Positions 18,093 to 25,383 of a stretch of 64,000 bases of DNA are shown here, piece by piece. Below the pieces are notes generated by a model. It was not told where the DNA came from and did no database searches. It was given only the letters and a program-made list of their open reading frames with translations. Every line of letters begins with the position of its first letter. Position 1 is the stretch's first letter. A program made the translations under genes and the position numbers. Origin of the DNA: Planctomycetota bacterium (GTDB lineage Bacteria; Planctomycetota; UBA8742; UBA2392); contig JADLFN010000003.1 of assembly GCA_020845475.1 (NCBI GenBank), positions 29,221-93,220 on the forward strand, read 5' to 3'.

Positions 18093-19787
18093 ATGGCCAT
18101 GAGCCACGTCAACGACACTCAAGCCACGCTTTCGGGTTCCACCTCTCTCAATCTCGGCTCGGGCGGCACGCGCATTCTTGCATTGCATGACGCGCCGCGC
18201 CGCCAGCTTGACCGCGTTTACCTCAGCGCGCGCAACTACCTTGCGCGCCTGGGCGAACTCCACGCTTCGCGCAATTCCGAGGAGCTTCTCACGCACGCAT
18301 GCCGCGCCGTCAGCGAGCTCTTTGATGTCGCGCACTGGCGCATCAGCACCTGGCAGCCGCGCCTCAAGCGCTTTGCCAAACTCAAGGAAAGCCCGGCCAT
18401 GAGCCACAGCGTGGCTGAGCTGGAAGAGCTCATGGACACCTGCGCGGAAATCCGCCAGGTCATGTTCTTTGACATTCATGAGAGCGCCGAAGCGGCGCCG
18501 GGCGGCAAGCGGCCCACGGTCAACCTCTCACGCAAGACCAGCCGCCTGGCGCTGGAACTGGAGGCCAGCACGCTGTGCCTGATGCCGGTCTGCGGCGAGA
18601 ACGGCGCGCAAGCCGTGATCACACTCTGGATCCGTGACCGCGATGCTTCATCCAAGGTGCTCGAGGCCGAGCTGCTGCAATCGCTCAGCGTGGAGCTGGG
18701 TGCGCGACTGGACGCCATGGCGCTGAACGAACGGCTGCGCGAACTGGGCTCGCTCTTTGACAACATACTCGAAAGCGTGCCGCAGGGCATTGTCGCTGTG
18801 GGCAAGAACGGGAAAATCATGGCGCTCAATGCCGGCGCGGAATCCCTGTTTGGCCTTGCGCGCTCAACGGCCCTGGGCCAGCCTTTTGCGCAGGCGCTGC
18901 CGCAATCCACCGCGCGCGAACTGCAGCGCATGATCGACCAGCTGCTGGTCAAACCCCAGGCCTTTGAGCGCCAGTTCCGCCTTGAGCGCGGGCGCGGCTG
19001 CACCGTCAATCTCGGCATCTCGGCCAGCTACCTGCTGGACCGCCAGGGAGAGAAACTGGGCTGGCTGTTCCTGTGCCGCGACCTGACGCTTTCGCTTGAA
19101 GTGCAGAAGCTGCGCGAACTGGACTTGCTCAAGACCGAGTTCGTCAACACCGTCAGCCACGAACTCAAAACGCCGCTGACCGCCATCCTCGGCGGGCTTG
19201 AGATATTGAGCGACGACCCGCAGTTCGCCTGCAACGAACTGATCTCGATTGTGCACGAGAGTGCTTTGCGCCTGCGCGGCTTGATCGCCGACCTGCTCAA
19301 TCTCTCCAAGCTGGAAAGCCCCAAGGCCTTTGTGCGCGAAGAACGCTGCGACTTGCGCGAGATCATGGAGCAGGTGCTGCGGCAGTTCCCCAAGCACCCG
19401 CTGCACAGGTTCGAGTTGAACGTGCCGCAAGGTTTGCCCGCCGTGCTGCTGGACTCGGAGAAGATCCGCGCGGCTTTGACGAACTACACCAGCAACGCCA
19501 TCAAGTATTCGCCCAAGGGCGGCGTAGTGAAACTGCGCGCGCGCGTGCAAGGCGACGAACTGGCACTGGAAGTGACCGATGAAGGCATGGGCATTTCGAA
19601 GGAGAACCTCGAGAAGCTGTTCAAAAAGTTCTCGCGCATCAACGCCTGCGCGGAGATCGAGGGCACCGGGCTGGGCCTGGTGATCGTCAAGCGCATCGCG
19701 GAGCTGCACGGCGGCTATGTAACCGTGGCCAGCGTGCAGGGTGAAGGCAGCACCTTTGGCATGAGGCTGCCGCTCAGGCTCGCCTAG
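18093..19787 (+). CDS. Soluble hybrid-free sensor histidine kinase (GAF-like, PAS)
   Basis: A 564-residue cytosolic two-component kinase with no membrane helix. Residues ~40-210 look like a GAF-type sensor domain. Residues ~220-330 are a PAS domain (NILESVPQGIVAVGKNGKIM). HisKA has the phospho-accepting His356 (FVNTVSHELKTPLTAIL). The ATPase has the N box NYTSNAIKYSP (464-474), G1 DEGMGIS (496-502) and G2 GTGLGLVIVKRI. No receiver domain and no response-regulator gene nearby, so the partner is encoded elsewhere. Start could be 18093 or the ATG at 18099. The downstream neighbour is rsfS, 71 bases away on the same strand. The signal sensed is unknown. Confidence 0.92.
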   Translation: MAMSHVNDTQATLSGSTSLNLGSGGTRILALHDAPRRQLDRVYLSARNYLARLGELHASRNSEELLTHACRAVSELFDVAHWRISTWQPRLKRFAKLKESPAMSHSVAELEELMDTCAEIRQVMFFDIHESAEAAPGGKRPTVNLSRKTSRLALELEASTLCLMPVCGENGAQAVITLWIRDRDASSKVLEAELLQSLSVELGARLDAMALNERLRELGSLFDNILESVPQGIVAVGKNGKIMALNAGAESLFGLARSTALGQPFAQALPQSTARELQRMIDQLLVKPQAFERQFRLERGRGCTVNLGISASYLLDRQGEKLGWLFLCRDLTLSLEVQKLRELDLLKTEFVNTVSHELKTPLTAILGGLEILSDDPQFACNELISIVHESALRLRGLIADLLNLSKLESPKAFVREERCDLREIMEQVLRQFPKHPLHRFELNVPQGLPAVLLDSEKIRAALTNYTSNAIKYSPKGGVVKLRARVQGDELALEVTDEGMGISKENLEKLFKKFSRINACAEIEGTGLGLVIVKRIAELHGGYVTVASVQGEGSTFGMRLPLRLA

Positions 19788-19858
19788 CGGGGACTGCCCA
19801 TCGAATTCCCGATTCGAATCGCGTCTCCCGCTGGACACTTGGCGCGGCTTCCGTAGTT

Positions 19859-20251
19859 TTGCTCTCTACGGAGGCCGTTATCGACACTCTCGAACAAGCC
19901 CGCATTGCCTTTGACGCTTGCGTGGACAAAAAAGGCCAGGACATCCGCCTGCTCGGCGTGGGTGAACTCACGATTGTCGCCGAGTATTTCATCATCTGCA
20001 CGGCGCAAAGCGCCAACCAGGCCCGCGCGATTGGTGAGAACATCCGCCAGGCGCTCAAGGACAAGTGCGGCCGCCTGCCCCTGGGCATCGAGGGCGGCGA
20101 CAACAGCTGGTGGGTGCTGGTCGATTACGGCGATTTCATCTGCCACATCTTCCTCGAAGAAGCGCGCCAGTATTACTCGATCGAGCAAAGCTGGGGCGAC
20201 GCCAAAGAAATCGCCAAAGCCGACGGCCGCGAATTGCGCAAAGCCGTCTAA
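19859..20251 (+). CDS. rsfS: Ribosome silencing factor RsfS
   Basis: RsfS binds ribosomal protein L14 and blocks joining of the 30S and 50S subunits, saving energy in slow growth. The sequence has the family core: DKKGQDIRLLGV, TIVAEYFIICTAQSANQARAI, EGGDNSWWVLVDYGDFICHIF and YYSIEQSWGDAK. No ATG or GTG fits. Either the TTG at 19859 is used (130 residues, poor ribosome site), or translation starts at ATC 19880, which lies five bases after a good GGAGG (19870-19874) and would give the usual short N-terminus (123 residues). See findings. It follows the histidine kinase gene and may share its transcript. Confidence 0.92.
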   Translation: MLSTEAVIDTLEQARIAFDACVDKKGQDIRLLGVGELTIVAEYFIICTAQSANQARAIGENIRQALKDKCGRLPLGIEGGDNSWWVLVDYGDFICHIFLEEARQYYSIEQSWGDAKEIAKADGRELRKAV

Positions 20252-20280
20252 GCGCGCTTGTGTTTGTAAACTGCACGCGC

Positions 20281-21063
20281 ATGGAACCCGACGTAAACGA
20301 TGTGATTCTGCTCGACGCCGGGCCGCGCCCCCAAAGCGTGGCCATTGCGCTGCAAGCCTATTGGCCCGACGTTGCCGCCGTCTTCTTGAGAGAGTTCGTT
20401 ACCGATTGCCCGGTCGTGGTGCTGCCGGGTGTTGAGGGCGAGCGCGCAGTTGCGTGTCTTGCGAGCATTGCTGCCGCAGGTGGCCGCGCGACTGTGCAAT
20501 CGTGGAACGAAAAGGGTGAGGCAGCAACTGACCGAAAGCAGGTGTCATCGTACGTTGACGCCTGCAACGCAATTCGGCTGCCCGACCGCCATATCAAGGA
20601 ACTTGCCGTCTTCTTGAAAACTGCGCGGGAGCCGGAGTTCTCAAGCAAATGTGCCCAGCCTTCCGGCGACGTTCGTTTCAGGTTCTCGTTCAAGCCGACG
20701 TTCTCGGAGCCGGTGGTAATCAATCTGTGGGGTGATAAGGGACAGGGGCAATATTCAGTGAAGAAACTCGGTGGCCGCGCTGGGTATAGCTTTTGCCCTC
20801 CCGTCGCTCATGTAACCGGAGTCGTTGAACCTGAAACATGGACATCCGTAAAGAGGAGAATCTCAGCCGCCTTTGACGACCCATCAGACGCCGAGGCAAC
20901 GGATTTTGTCACCATCGATGGGACGGTAGTTTACGCCGAGCGGCAAATCGGCGCCAAGTGCGAGTGGCGCCGCCGGCATGCAAGTTCCGGTCCGATCTTG
21001 CAGACCGCGTTTTGGCTTTACAATTGGCTGGGCCCGCTCGTTGGTGTGGATATCAAGAGATAG
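20281..21063 (+). CDS. Hypothetical protein with an L7/L12 C-terminal-like domain
   Basis: A 260-residue protein. Residues ~6-75 (VNDVILLDAGPRPQSVAIAL ... VVVLPGVEGERAVACLASIAAAGGRATV) follow the hydrophobic pattern of the ribosomal L7/L12 C-terminal domain (V-x-L-x-x-x-G ... V ... P ... G-V-x-x-E-x-A ... L-x-x-A-G-A-x-V). That domain recruits translation factors in L12 and is reused in other proteins. The remainder (80-260) is unknown. The ATG at 20281 is the first sensible start; no strong ribosome site is seen and the preceding rsfS stop is 29 bases upstream, so the two may be cotranscribed. The domain call is by eye only. Confidence 0.65.
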   Translation: MEPDVNDVILLDAGPRPQSVAIALQAYWPDVAAVFLREFVTDCPVVVLPGVEGERAVACLASIAAAGGRATVQSWNEKGEAATDRKQVSSYVDACNAIRLPDRHIKELAVFLKTAREPEFSSKCAQPSGDVRFRFSFKPTFSEPVVINLWGDKGQGQYSVKKLGGRAGYSFCPPVAHVTGVVEPETWTSVKRRISAAFDDPSDAEATDFVTIDGTVVYAERQIGAKCEWRRRHASSGPILQTAFWLYNWLGPLVGVDIKR

Positions 21064-21133
21064 ACTTCTAAGCCGTTTGAATTCCCCGACATTGGGTTGA
21101 ACCGCCAGCTTCAATTCAACAAGACGCACTGCA

Positions 21134-21440
21134 GCCTGCGGAGCAGGCGGCGTGAAATAGCGATGGGCGGGAGCCCATCGATACCCCGCCCATATGAATT
21201 CCAGCCCGCAGAGCGGGCGACGCTTTTTCATGCACGACGTTCGCACTCTGCATCGCCCGTTCCGCGGGCTCGTTGCATCATTGCGCTTTAGTCGAGGGGC
21301 TTCTGCCCCTCGCTACATTTCGCCGCCCGCTCTGCGGGCTTCATAAAACTGGCAGACGGCCTGGCTTGAATCCGATGCAGGCGCCCGGTCGTTCGCAGGG
21401 TTGATCTGCGTTTGTATGGGCGCAGCATGCTGCGCCCATA
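21134..21440. repeat. Array of GC-rich palindromes in a 397-base spacer
   Basis: The spacer 21064-21460 has no gene. It holds at least seven hairpins: 21134-21148, 21161-21180, 21204-21218, 21255-21269, 21293-21312, 21325-21339 and a perfect 26-bp palindrome 21415-21440. Four share the core GCC(C/T)GC-nnn-GC(G/A)GGC, the look of REP-type repeats. Confidence 0.75.
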
Positions 21441-21460
21441 CGGAAGACGAAAGATGAAGC

Positions 21461-22267
21461 CTATTCCACTTTCCGCACGGTCACGAACATCACGACGCAT
21501 TTGTTTTTGTCCGTGGACTTGGTGCGGCTGACCATGATCGTGCCGCCGTCTTCCACGATTGCTTTGGTGGCGAGCGTCTGGATGTGCAGCACCGGCAGAT
21601 GCAGCTTGATGGTGGCGCCGTCAAGCTTCACTTCGCCCTCGGCGATGGGTTTCACAAGCGCGGCCTCGACGAGATGGATTTCGAGCGAGATCTTGCTGTC
21701 TCTAATTTCGGGCTTGAGTGCGAGCACCAGGCCGTCATTGACGGTTTCAACCACCGGGTCCAGCACGCGCGCACCCTTGGAATCGTTTACCTCAAAACCG
21801 CTCACGTATGCGTGCTGTGTAATCACCGAGATGTTCGCGCGCTGCCGGTCAAGACAGGTCAGGCGCGGCGACGAAACCACGATGGCGCGCCGTTCATCGA
21901 TCAACGCCTTGAGCAGCCTGCCGCTTTCGAGCGTGGCCACGGCGAACACCTGCGGCGTGCCATCGGCCCCGAGCAGTTCATGGGCCGCCTGGTAGGGTAT
22001 CTCAATCAAGCGCGTTTCAATGCTGATGATCTTCTCGGATTGCCCTGCCTCCTCAAATGGCGGTATTGACGCGTCAAGATCGATGGCGCCCTGGCGGATG
22101 GCGCTGGAATATTCGGCGGCAAAGGATTCGCCCGGTTTCAGCGGTTTGTGCTCAGCTTTCGGCCCGGGCGCGGGCTTTTCGGCGGGCTTGGTTTCTGTCT
22201 GAACCGGCTGGCTGGCACAACCGCACAGTGACAAGGCAAACACTCCCAACAAGGCAAATGGTCTCAC
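21461..22267 (-). CDS. Secretin-domain-like lipoprotein
   Basis: A 268-residue exported lipoprotein. The GTG at 22267 follows AGGAG by six bases and gives a signal MRPFALLGVFALSLCGCA with the lipobox cysteine at residue 17; the longer ATG start at 22306 would spoil the signal. Residues ~110-268 follow the C-terminal secretin pattern seen in PulD/PilQ (AIVVSSPRLTCLDRQRANISV, GLVLALKPEIRDSKISLEI, TKAIVEDGGTIMVSRTKS). The N0/N1 domains that dock on the inner-membrane assembly are absent, so it is unlikely to form a normal gate. It is divergent from a GspF-like gene, which supports a link to a type II secretion or type IV pilus-like machine. Confidence 0.78.
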   Translation of the reverse strand: MRPFALLGVFALSLCGCASQPVQTETKPAEKPAPGPKAEHKPLKPGESFAAEYSSAIRQGAIDLDASIPPFEEAGQSEKIISIETRLIEIPYQAAHELLGADGTPQVFAVATLESGRLLKALIDERRAIVVSSPRLTCLDRQRANISVITQHAYVSGFEVNDSKGARVLDPVVETVNDGLVLALKPEIRDSKISLEIHLVEAALVKPIAEGEVKLDGATIKLHLPVLHIQTLATKAIVEDGGTIMVSRTKSTDKNKCVVMFVTVRKVE

Positions 22268-22416
22268 GGCAAGCTCCTGGGGGCATTGCACGGGGTTGAT
22301 CTGCATCTAAGGGAAGGCTCTTGAGGATAGCCGCGCTCCGGCCCGTATCCAGACCCGCAAATTAACTTCAACATGCGTGCCGCTCACTCGTTACAACTGT
22401 GTCACCGAGGTCTTGC

Positions 22417-24072
22417 GTGCCCGTTTACGAATACAAAGCGCTTGATGCCAAAGGCAAGTCCGCCAGCGGCATCGTTGATGCCGACACCGCCCGCGACGCG
22501 CGCGAGAAGCTGCGCTTTCAGAAAATCTACGTCACCGACATCAATGAAGTCCGCGGCACAGCCACCAAACGCGAAGTCGTCAAAGACGCGGCTTCGGGCG
22601 AAAAGCGCATCGTCGTCTCCCAGACGCTGCCGCCGGTGATGCAGGCCTGCGCGGTGATGGCCTTTGTGGCCGCGGGCGTTGAGATTATCCAGTTGCTGAT
22701 GGCCTGGACTTCCACGCCGGATGTGGTCGCACTAGCCGGCCAGACCGCCGCCGACGTACCGCAGGTCACGGGCATGATGCTGGTGATCAAAGGGCTGTCC
22801 GCCGCCGCAACCGCCATGTTCGGCTATGCCATTGCCCGTGGCCGCGCCTGGGCGCTGTGGGTAACGGCTCTGTTTGCGCTCGTGAATTTCCTGCCTTCGT
22901 TCTCGAAGCTGTTGGGCGAGAACGACTACATGCAGGGGCTGTTCAGCCTGTTGTTTGGCGCGCTGGCGGGCATGTGCGTGCTGGCCTGGGCCAAGTTCAA
23001 AGACATCGGCGGCAGCGAGGGCAACGACAAGATCTCGAACCTGAACGAGGTCAGCGCGGTCACGCGCCAGCTGGCCACGCTGCTGCACAGCGGTATCCCG
23101 CTGGCGCAGTCGCTCACGGCCGTGATTGAGCAGGCCGAGGCGCCCGGGTTGCAGAAAGTGCTGCGCCATTTGCGCGAGCAGGTTTCGCAGGGCGTTGATT
23201 TCGCCAGCGCCCTTGAAACCTGCCCGGGCTATTTCAACTCACTTTACGTGAACATGGTGCGCGCGGGCCAGGCCTCGGGCCAGCTCGATGACGTGCTCAC
23301 ACGCGTGGCCGAATACCTCTCCAACCAGAACCGCATGCGCAACAAGGTCATCAGCGCCATGATGTACCCGGCAATCATGCTGACCGTGAGCGTGCTGGTG
23401 GTGATCGCGCTGATGACGTTCGTGGTGCCCAAGATTACGCAGATTCTGATCGAGCAGAAAATCCCGCTGCCGCTCCCGACCCAGATCCTGGTGACGGTCA
23501 GCGACTTCATGGCCAGCTACTGGGAGTTGTGCGTCAAGGCGCCCCTGGTGGCCTACTTCTTCTTCCAGGGCGCTTTGCAGAGCGATGCTTTCCGCCTGAA
23601 GTGGGACACGTTCATACTCAAGATGCCGCTGTTTGGAGACCTGCTGAAAAAGACGGCCGTGAGCCGCTTTGCCATCACCTTTGCCGTGCTGCTGCGCTCG
23701 GGCATGCCCGCACTCGACAGCCTGCGCATCGTGAAAAAGATCGTGGGCAACCGCGCTCTGCAGGAAGTCATCCAGGGCATCCACGACAGCATCCTTGAGG
23801 GCACGGACATCTCCACGCCCGTCAAGAAATCCGGCGTGTTTCCGCCCATGGTCGGCTACATGATTGCCGTCGGCGAGCAAACCGGCGAGCTGGAATCGCT
23901 GCTTGAGCGCGTGGCCACGGCCTACAATGAAGAAGTTGATATCGCCATTCAGCGCATGACCGCGCTGATTGAACCGATCATGATCGTGCTCATGGCCGTG
24001 GTCGTGGGCGGCATCGTGGCCGCGGTCATCATCCCCATGCTGCAGATGAGCAGCCAGGGCGCCGCCGGTTAG
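22417..24072 (+). CDS. GspF/PilC-type inner-membrane platform protein with an extra membrane domain
   Basis: Inner-membrane platform of type II secretion/type IV pilus systems. The start is GTG 22417, six bases after GAGG, giving the canonical MPVYEYKALDAKGK. Residues 1-42 are the family's N-terminal piece. Residues ~210-375 and ~410-551 are the two T2SF repeats (SAVTRQLATLLHSGIPLAQSL; FAITFAVLLRSGMPALDSL), each with its membrane helices and ending in EPIMIVLMAVVVGGIVAAVI. Between them, residues ~73-195 form an added domain with about four hydrophobic helices (73-96, 118-140, 143-161, 172-193). This makes the protein 551 residues against the usual ~400. Neighbour: a divergent secretin-like lipoprotein. 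Confidence 0.92.
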   Translation: MPVYEYKALDAKGKSASGIVDADTARDAREKLRFQKIYVTDINEVRGTATKREVVKDAASGEKRIVVSQTLPPVMQACAVMAFVAAGVEIIQLLMAWTSTPDVVALAGQTAADVPQVTGMMLVIKGLSAAATAMFGYAIARGRAWALWVTALFALVNFLPSFSKLLGENDYMQGLFSLLFGALAGMCVLAWAKFKDIGGSEGNDKISNLNEVSAVTRQLATLLHSGIPLAQSLTAVIEQAEAPGLQKVLRHLREQVSQGVDFASALETCPGYFNSLYVNMVRAGQASGQLDDVLTRVAEYLSNQNRMRNKVISAMMYPAIMLTVSVLVVIALMTFVVPKITQILIEQKIPLPLPTQILVTVSDFMASYWELCVKAPLVAYFFFQGALQSDAFRLKWDTFILKMPLFGDLLKKTAVSRFAITFAVLLRSGMPALDSLRIVKKIVGNRALQEVIQGIHDSILEGTDISTPVKKSGVFPPMVGYMIAVGEQTGELESLLERVATAYNEEVDIAIQRMTALIEPIMIVLMAVVVGGIVAAVIIPMLQMSSQGAAG

Positions 24073-24095
24073 CCAATAACGCAGAACGCAACATC

Positions 24096-24177
24096 CAAAA
24101 TGGGCAGCCCAGGCGGGCCACCCATTTCGAATTCTGAATTTCTAATCTTGAGTTCGCATGGCGCGAAGCGCCATGCG
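24096..24177. terminator. Hairpins between convergent genes
   Basis: AATGGG...CCCATT hairpin near 24098-24126 and a perfect 10-bp stem CGCATGGCGC / GCGCCATGCG (24155-24164, 24168-24177, loop GAA) just before the stop of the minus-strand gene. Likely a shared transcription end; no strong T run. Confidence 0.5.
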
Positions 24178-24178
24178 C

Positions 24179-25345
24179 CTACCAGTCAAGGTCGCTGAAT
24201 TTCTCGACGGACTTTTCGTCCCAGGTTTCGGTCATCTTGCCTTCCTTGTCGTAAACCTGGTTGCGCACAAATCGCTTGGCCTCCACGCACTTCCAGCCCT
24301 GTTCGGTTTTCTTCATCTTCAGCCAGTGCTTGCCGCCCCACTCGTTTTGCGGCGCGAACAGGAACGTTTCCACGCCCGCCTCCGGCTTTTCGTGCTTCTC
24401 GATCGCGCGCAGTGGCTCGTCTTTGGCGCGCTCCTTGGTGTCCTTGAGTCCCTTCTCGTAATCGGCCTTGGCCGCGGCTTCGGCCGCTTTCCAGCTTTCC
24501 GGCGTGAACAACGGCCGGGCCACCTCCATGATCGCCGGGGCCATCCTGCCCACAAAGTGGAAGAACAGTGCGAACTCAAGGCCAAAGCCGCCCAACTGCG
24601 TGAGCAGCGAGCGCGCCGAGGCCTCCGCCCCGCTGTTGTCCACTTTTACGTCCAGCACGCCAAAGGTCAGGCCGTACACAAACCACTGCTTGAGCGTTTC
24701 CTGCACTTGCCACTTCCGCGCCGGCTCATCGCCGGTTTTGCCCTCGGCGCTCCAGTCAATGTCGAGTGTTTCGTGGCGCTCGATCGCCCACAGCTCGCCC
24801 TGCTTCACGCACAGCAGGCGCTGCTGCTCGCTCTCGCGGCTCACGCTCGTCTTGCCTTCGGCATCGGTGCTCGTGATCTCGGTGAATCGCTCCAGCGTCA
24901 CCAGCACTTTGCCGTCGGCCTGTTTTTCCTCGCCAATCACGGCAAAGGGCAGCGTCTGGCGCGCCACCTTGGAGCCGGACGCCGAGGCCTCTTTCTCCTT
25001 GTTGGCTTTGTCCGCAGCCTCCAGCTTGTTGACCAGCGCTTCCTCCATCACTTTGCAGCGCATGCGGTGCGAGAACTCCGCAATCAGCGCGTCGCTCTTG
25101 GCGCGCAGCGCCTTGTGCTCGGGCGAGCCGCTGTCCTGTGCGAAGGCGAGCACGAACTCCATGGCCGCGTCGCGCGCGGTCGTGCGCCTCAGCTCGCGCG
25201 TTGCCGTGGCGGAGAAAACAGCCGTCTCGATCGCATCGCCCTTGATCTCCACTTTGAACGGCGCGCCGGCCGGAGCTTCCTGCGCCTGCGAGGCAATAAC
25301 GCCCGCCACCAGCAGTGCCGCAATCAGAAACGTGCGCTTCAACAT
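24179..25345 (-). CDS. Secreted protein of unknown function downstream of ppk1
   Basis: A 388-residue exported protein. ATG 25345 follows GGGAGA and starts a clean signal peptide (MLKRTFLIAALLVAGVIASQAQEAP); the longer frame to 25381 lacks one. The mature part is charged and helical, with lipocalin-free, SnoaL-like alternation in the middle (KVLVTLERFTEITSTDAEGKT, GELWAIERHETLDIDW) and a repeated ending 'KHWLKMKKTEQGWKCVEAKRF'. No catalytic motif is visible. It begins 38 bases after the ppk1 stop on the same strand, so it is probably cotranscribed with polyphosphate kinase; a functional link is not shown. Confidence 0.8.
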   Translation of the reverse strand: MLKRTFLIAALLVAGVIASQAQEAPAGAPFKVEIKGDAIETAVFSATATRELRRTTARDAAMEFVLAFAQDSGSPEHKALRAKSDALIAEFSHRMRCKVMEEALVNKLEAADKANKEKEASASGSKVARQTLPFAVIGEEKQADGKVLVTLERFTEITSTDAEGKTSVSRESEQQRLLCVKQGELWAIERHETLDIDWSAEGKTGDEPARKWQVQETLKQWFVYGLTFGVLDVKVDNSGAEASARSLLTQLGGFGLEFALFFHFVGRMAPAIMEVARPLFTPESWKAAEAAAKADYEKGLKDTKERAKDEPLRAIEKHEKPEAGVETFLFAPQNEWGGKHWLKMKKTEQGWKCVEAKRFVRNQVYDKEGKMTETWDEKSVEKFSDLDW

Positions 25346-25383
25346 GCCAATCTCCCTAGACGCGCCGCCAAACGGCGCCACGA

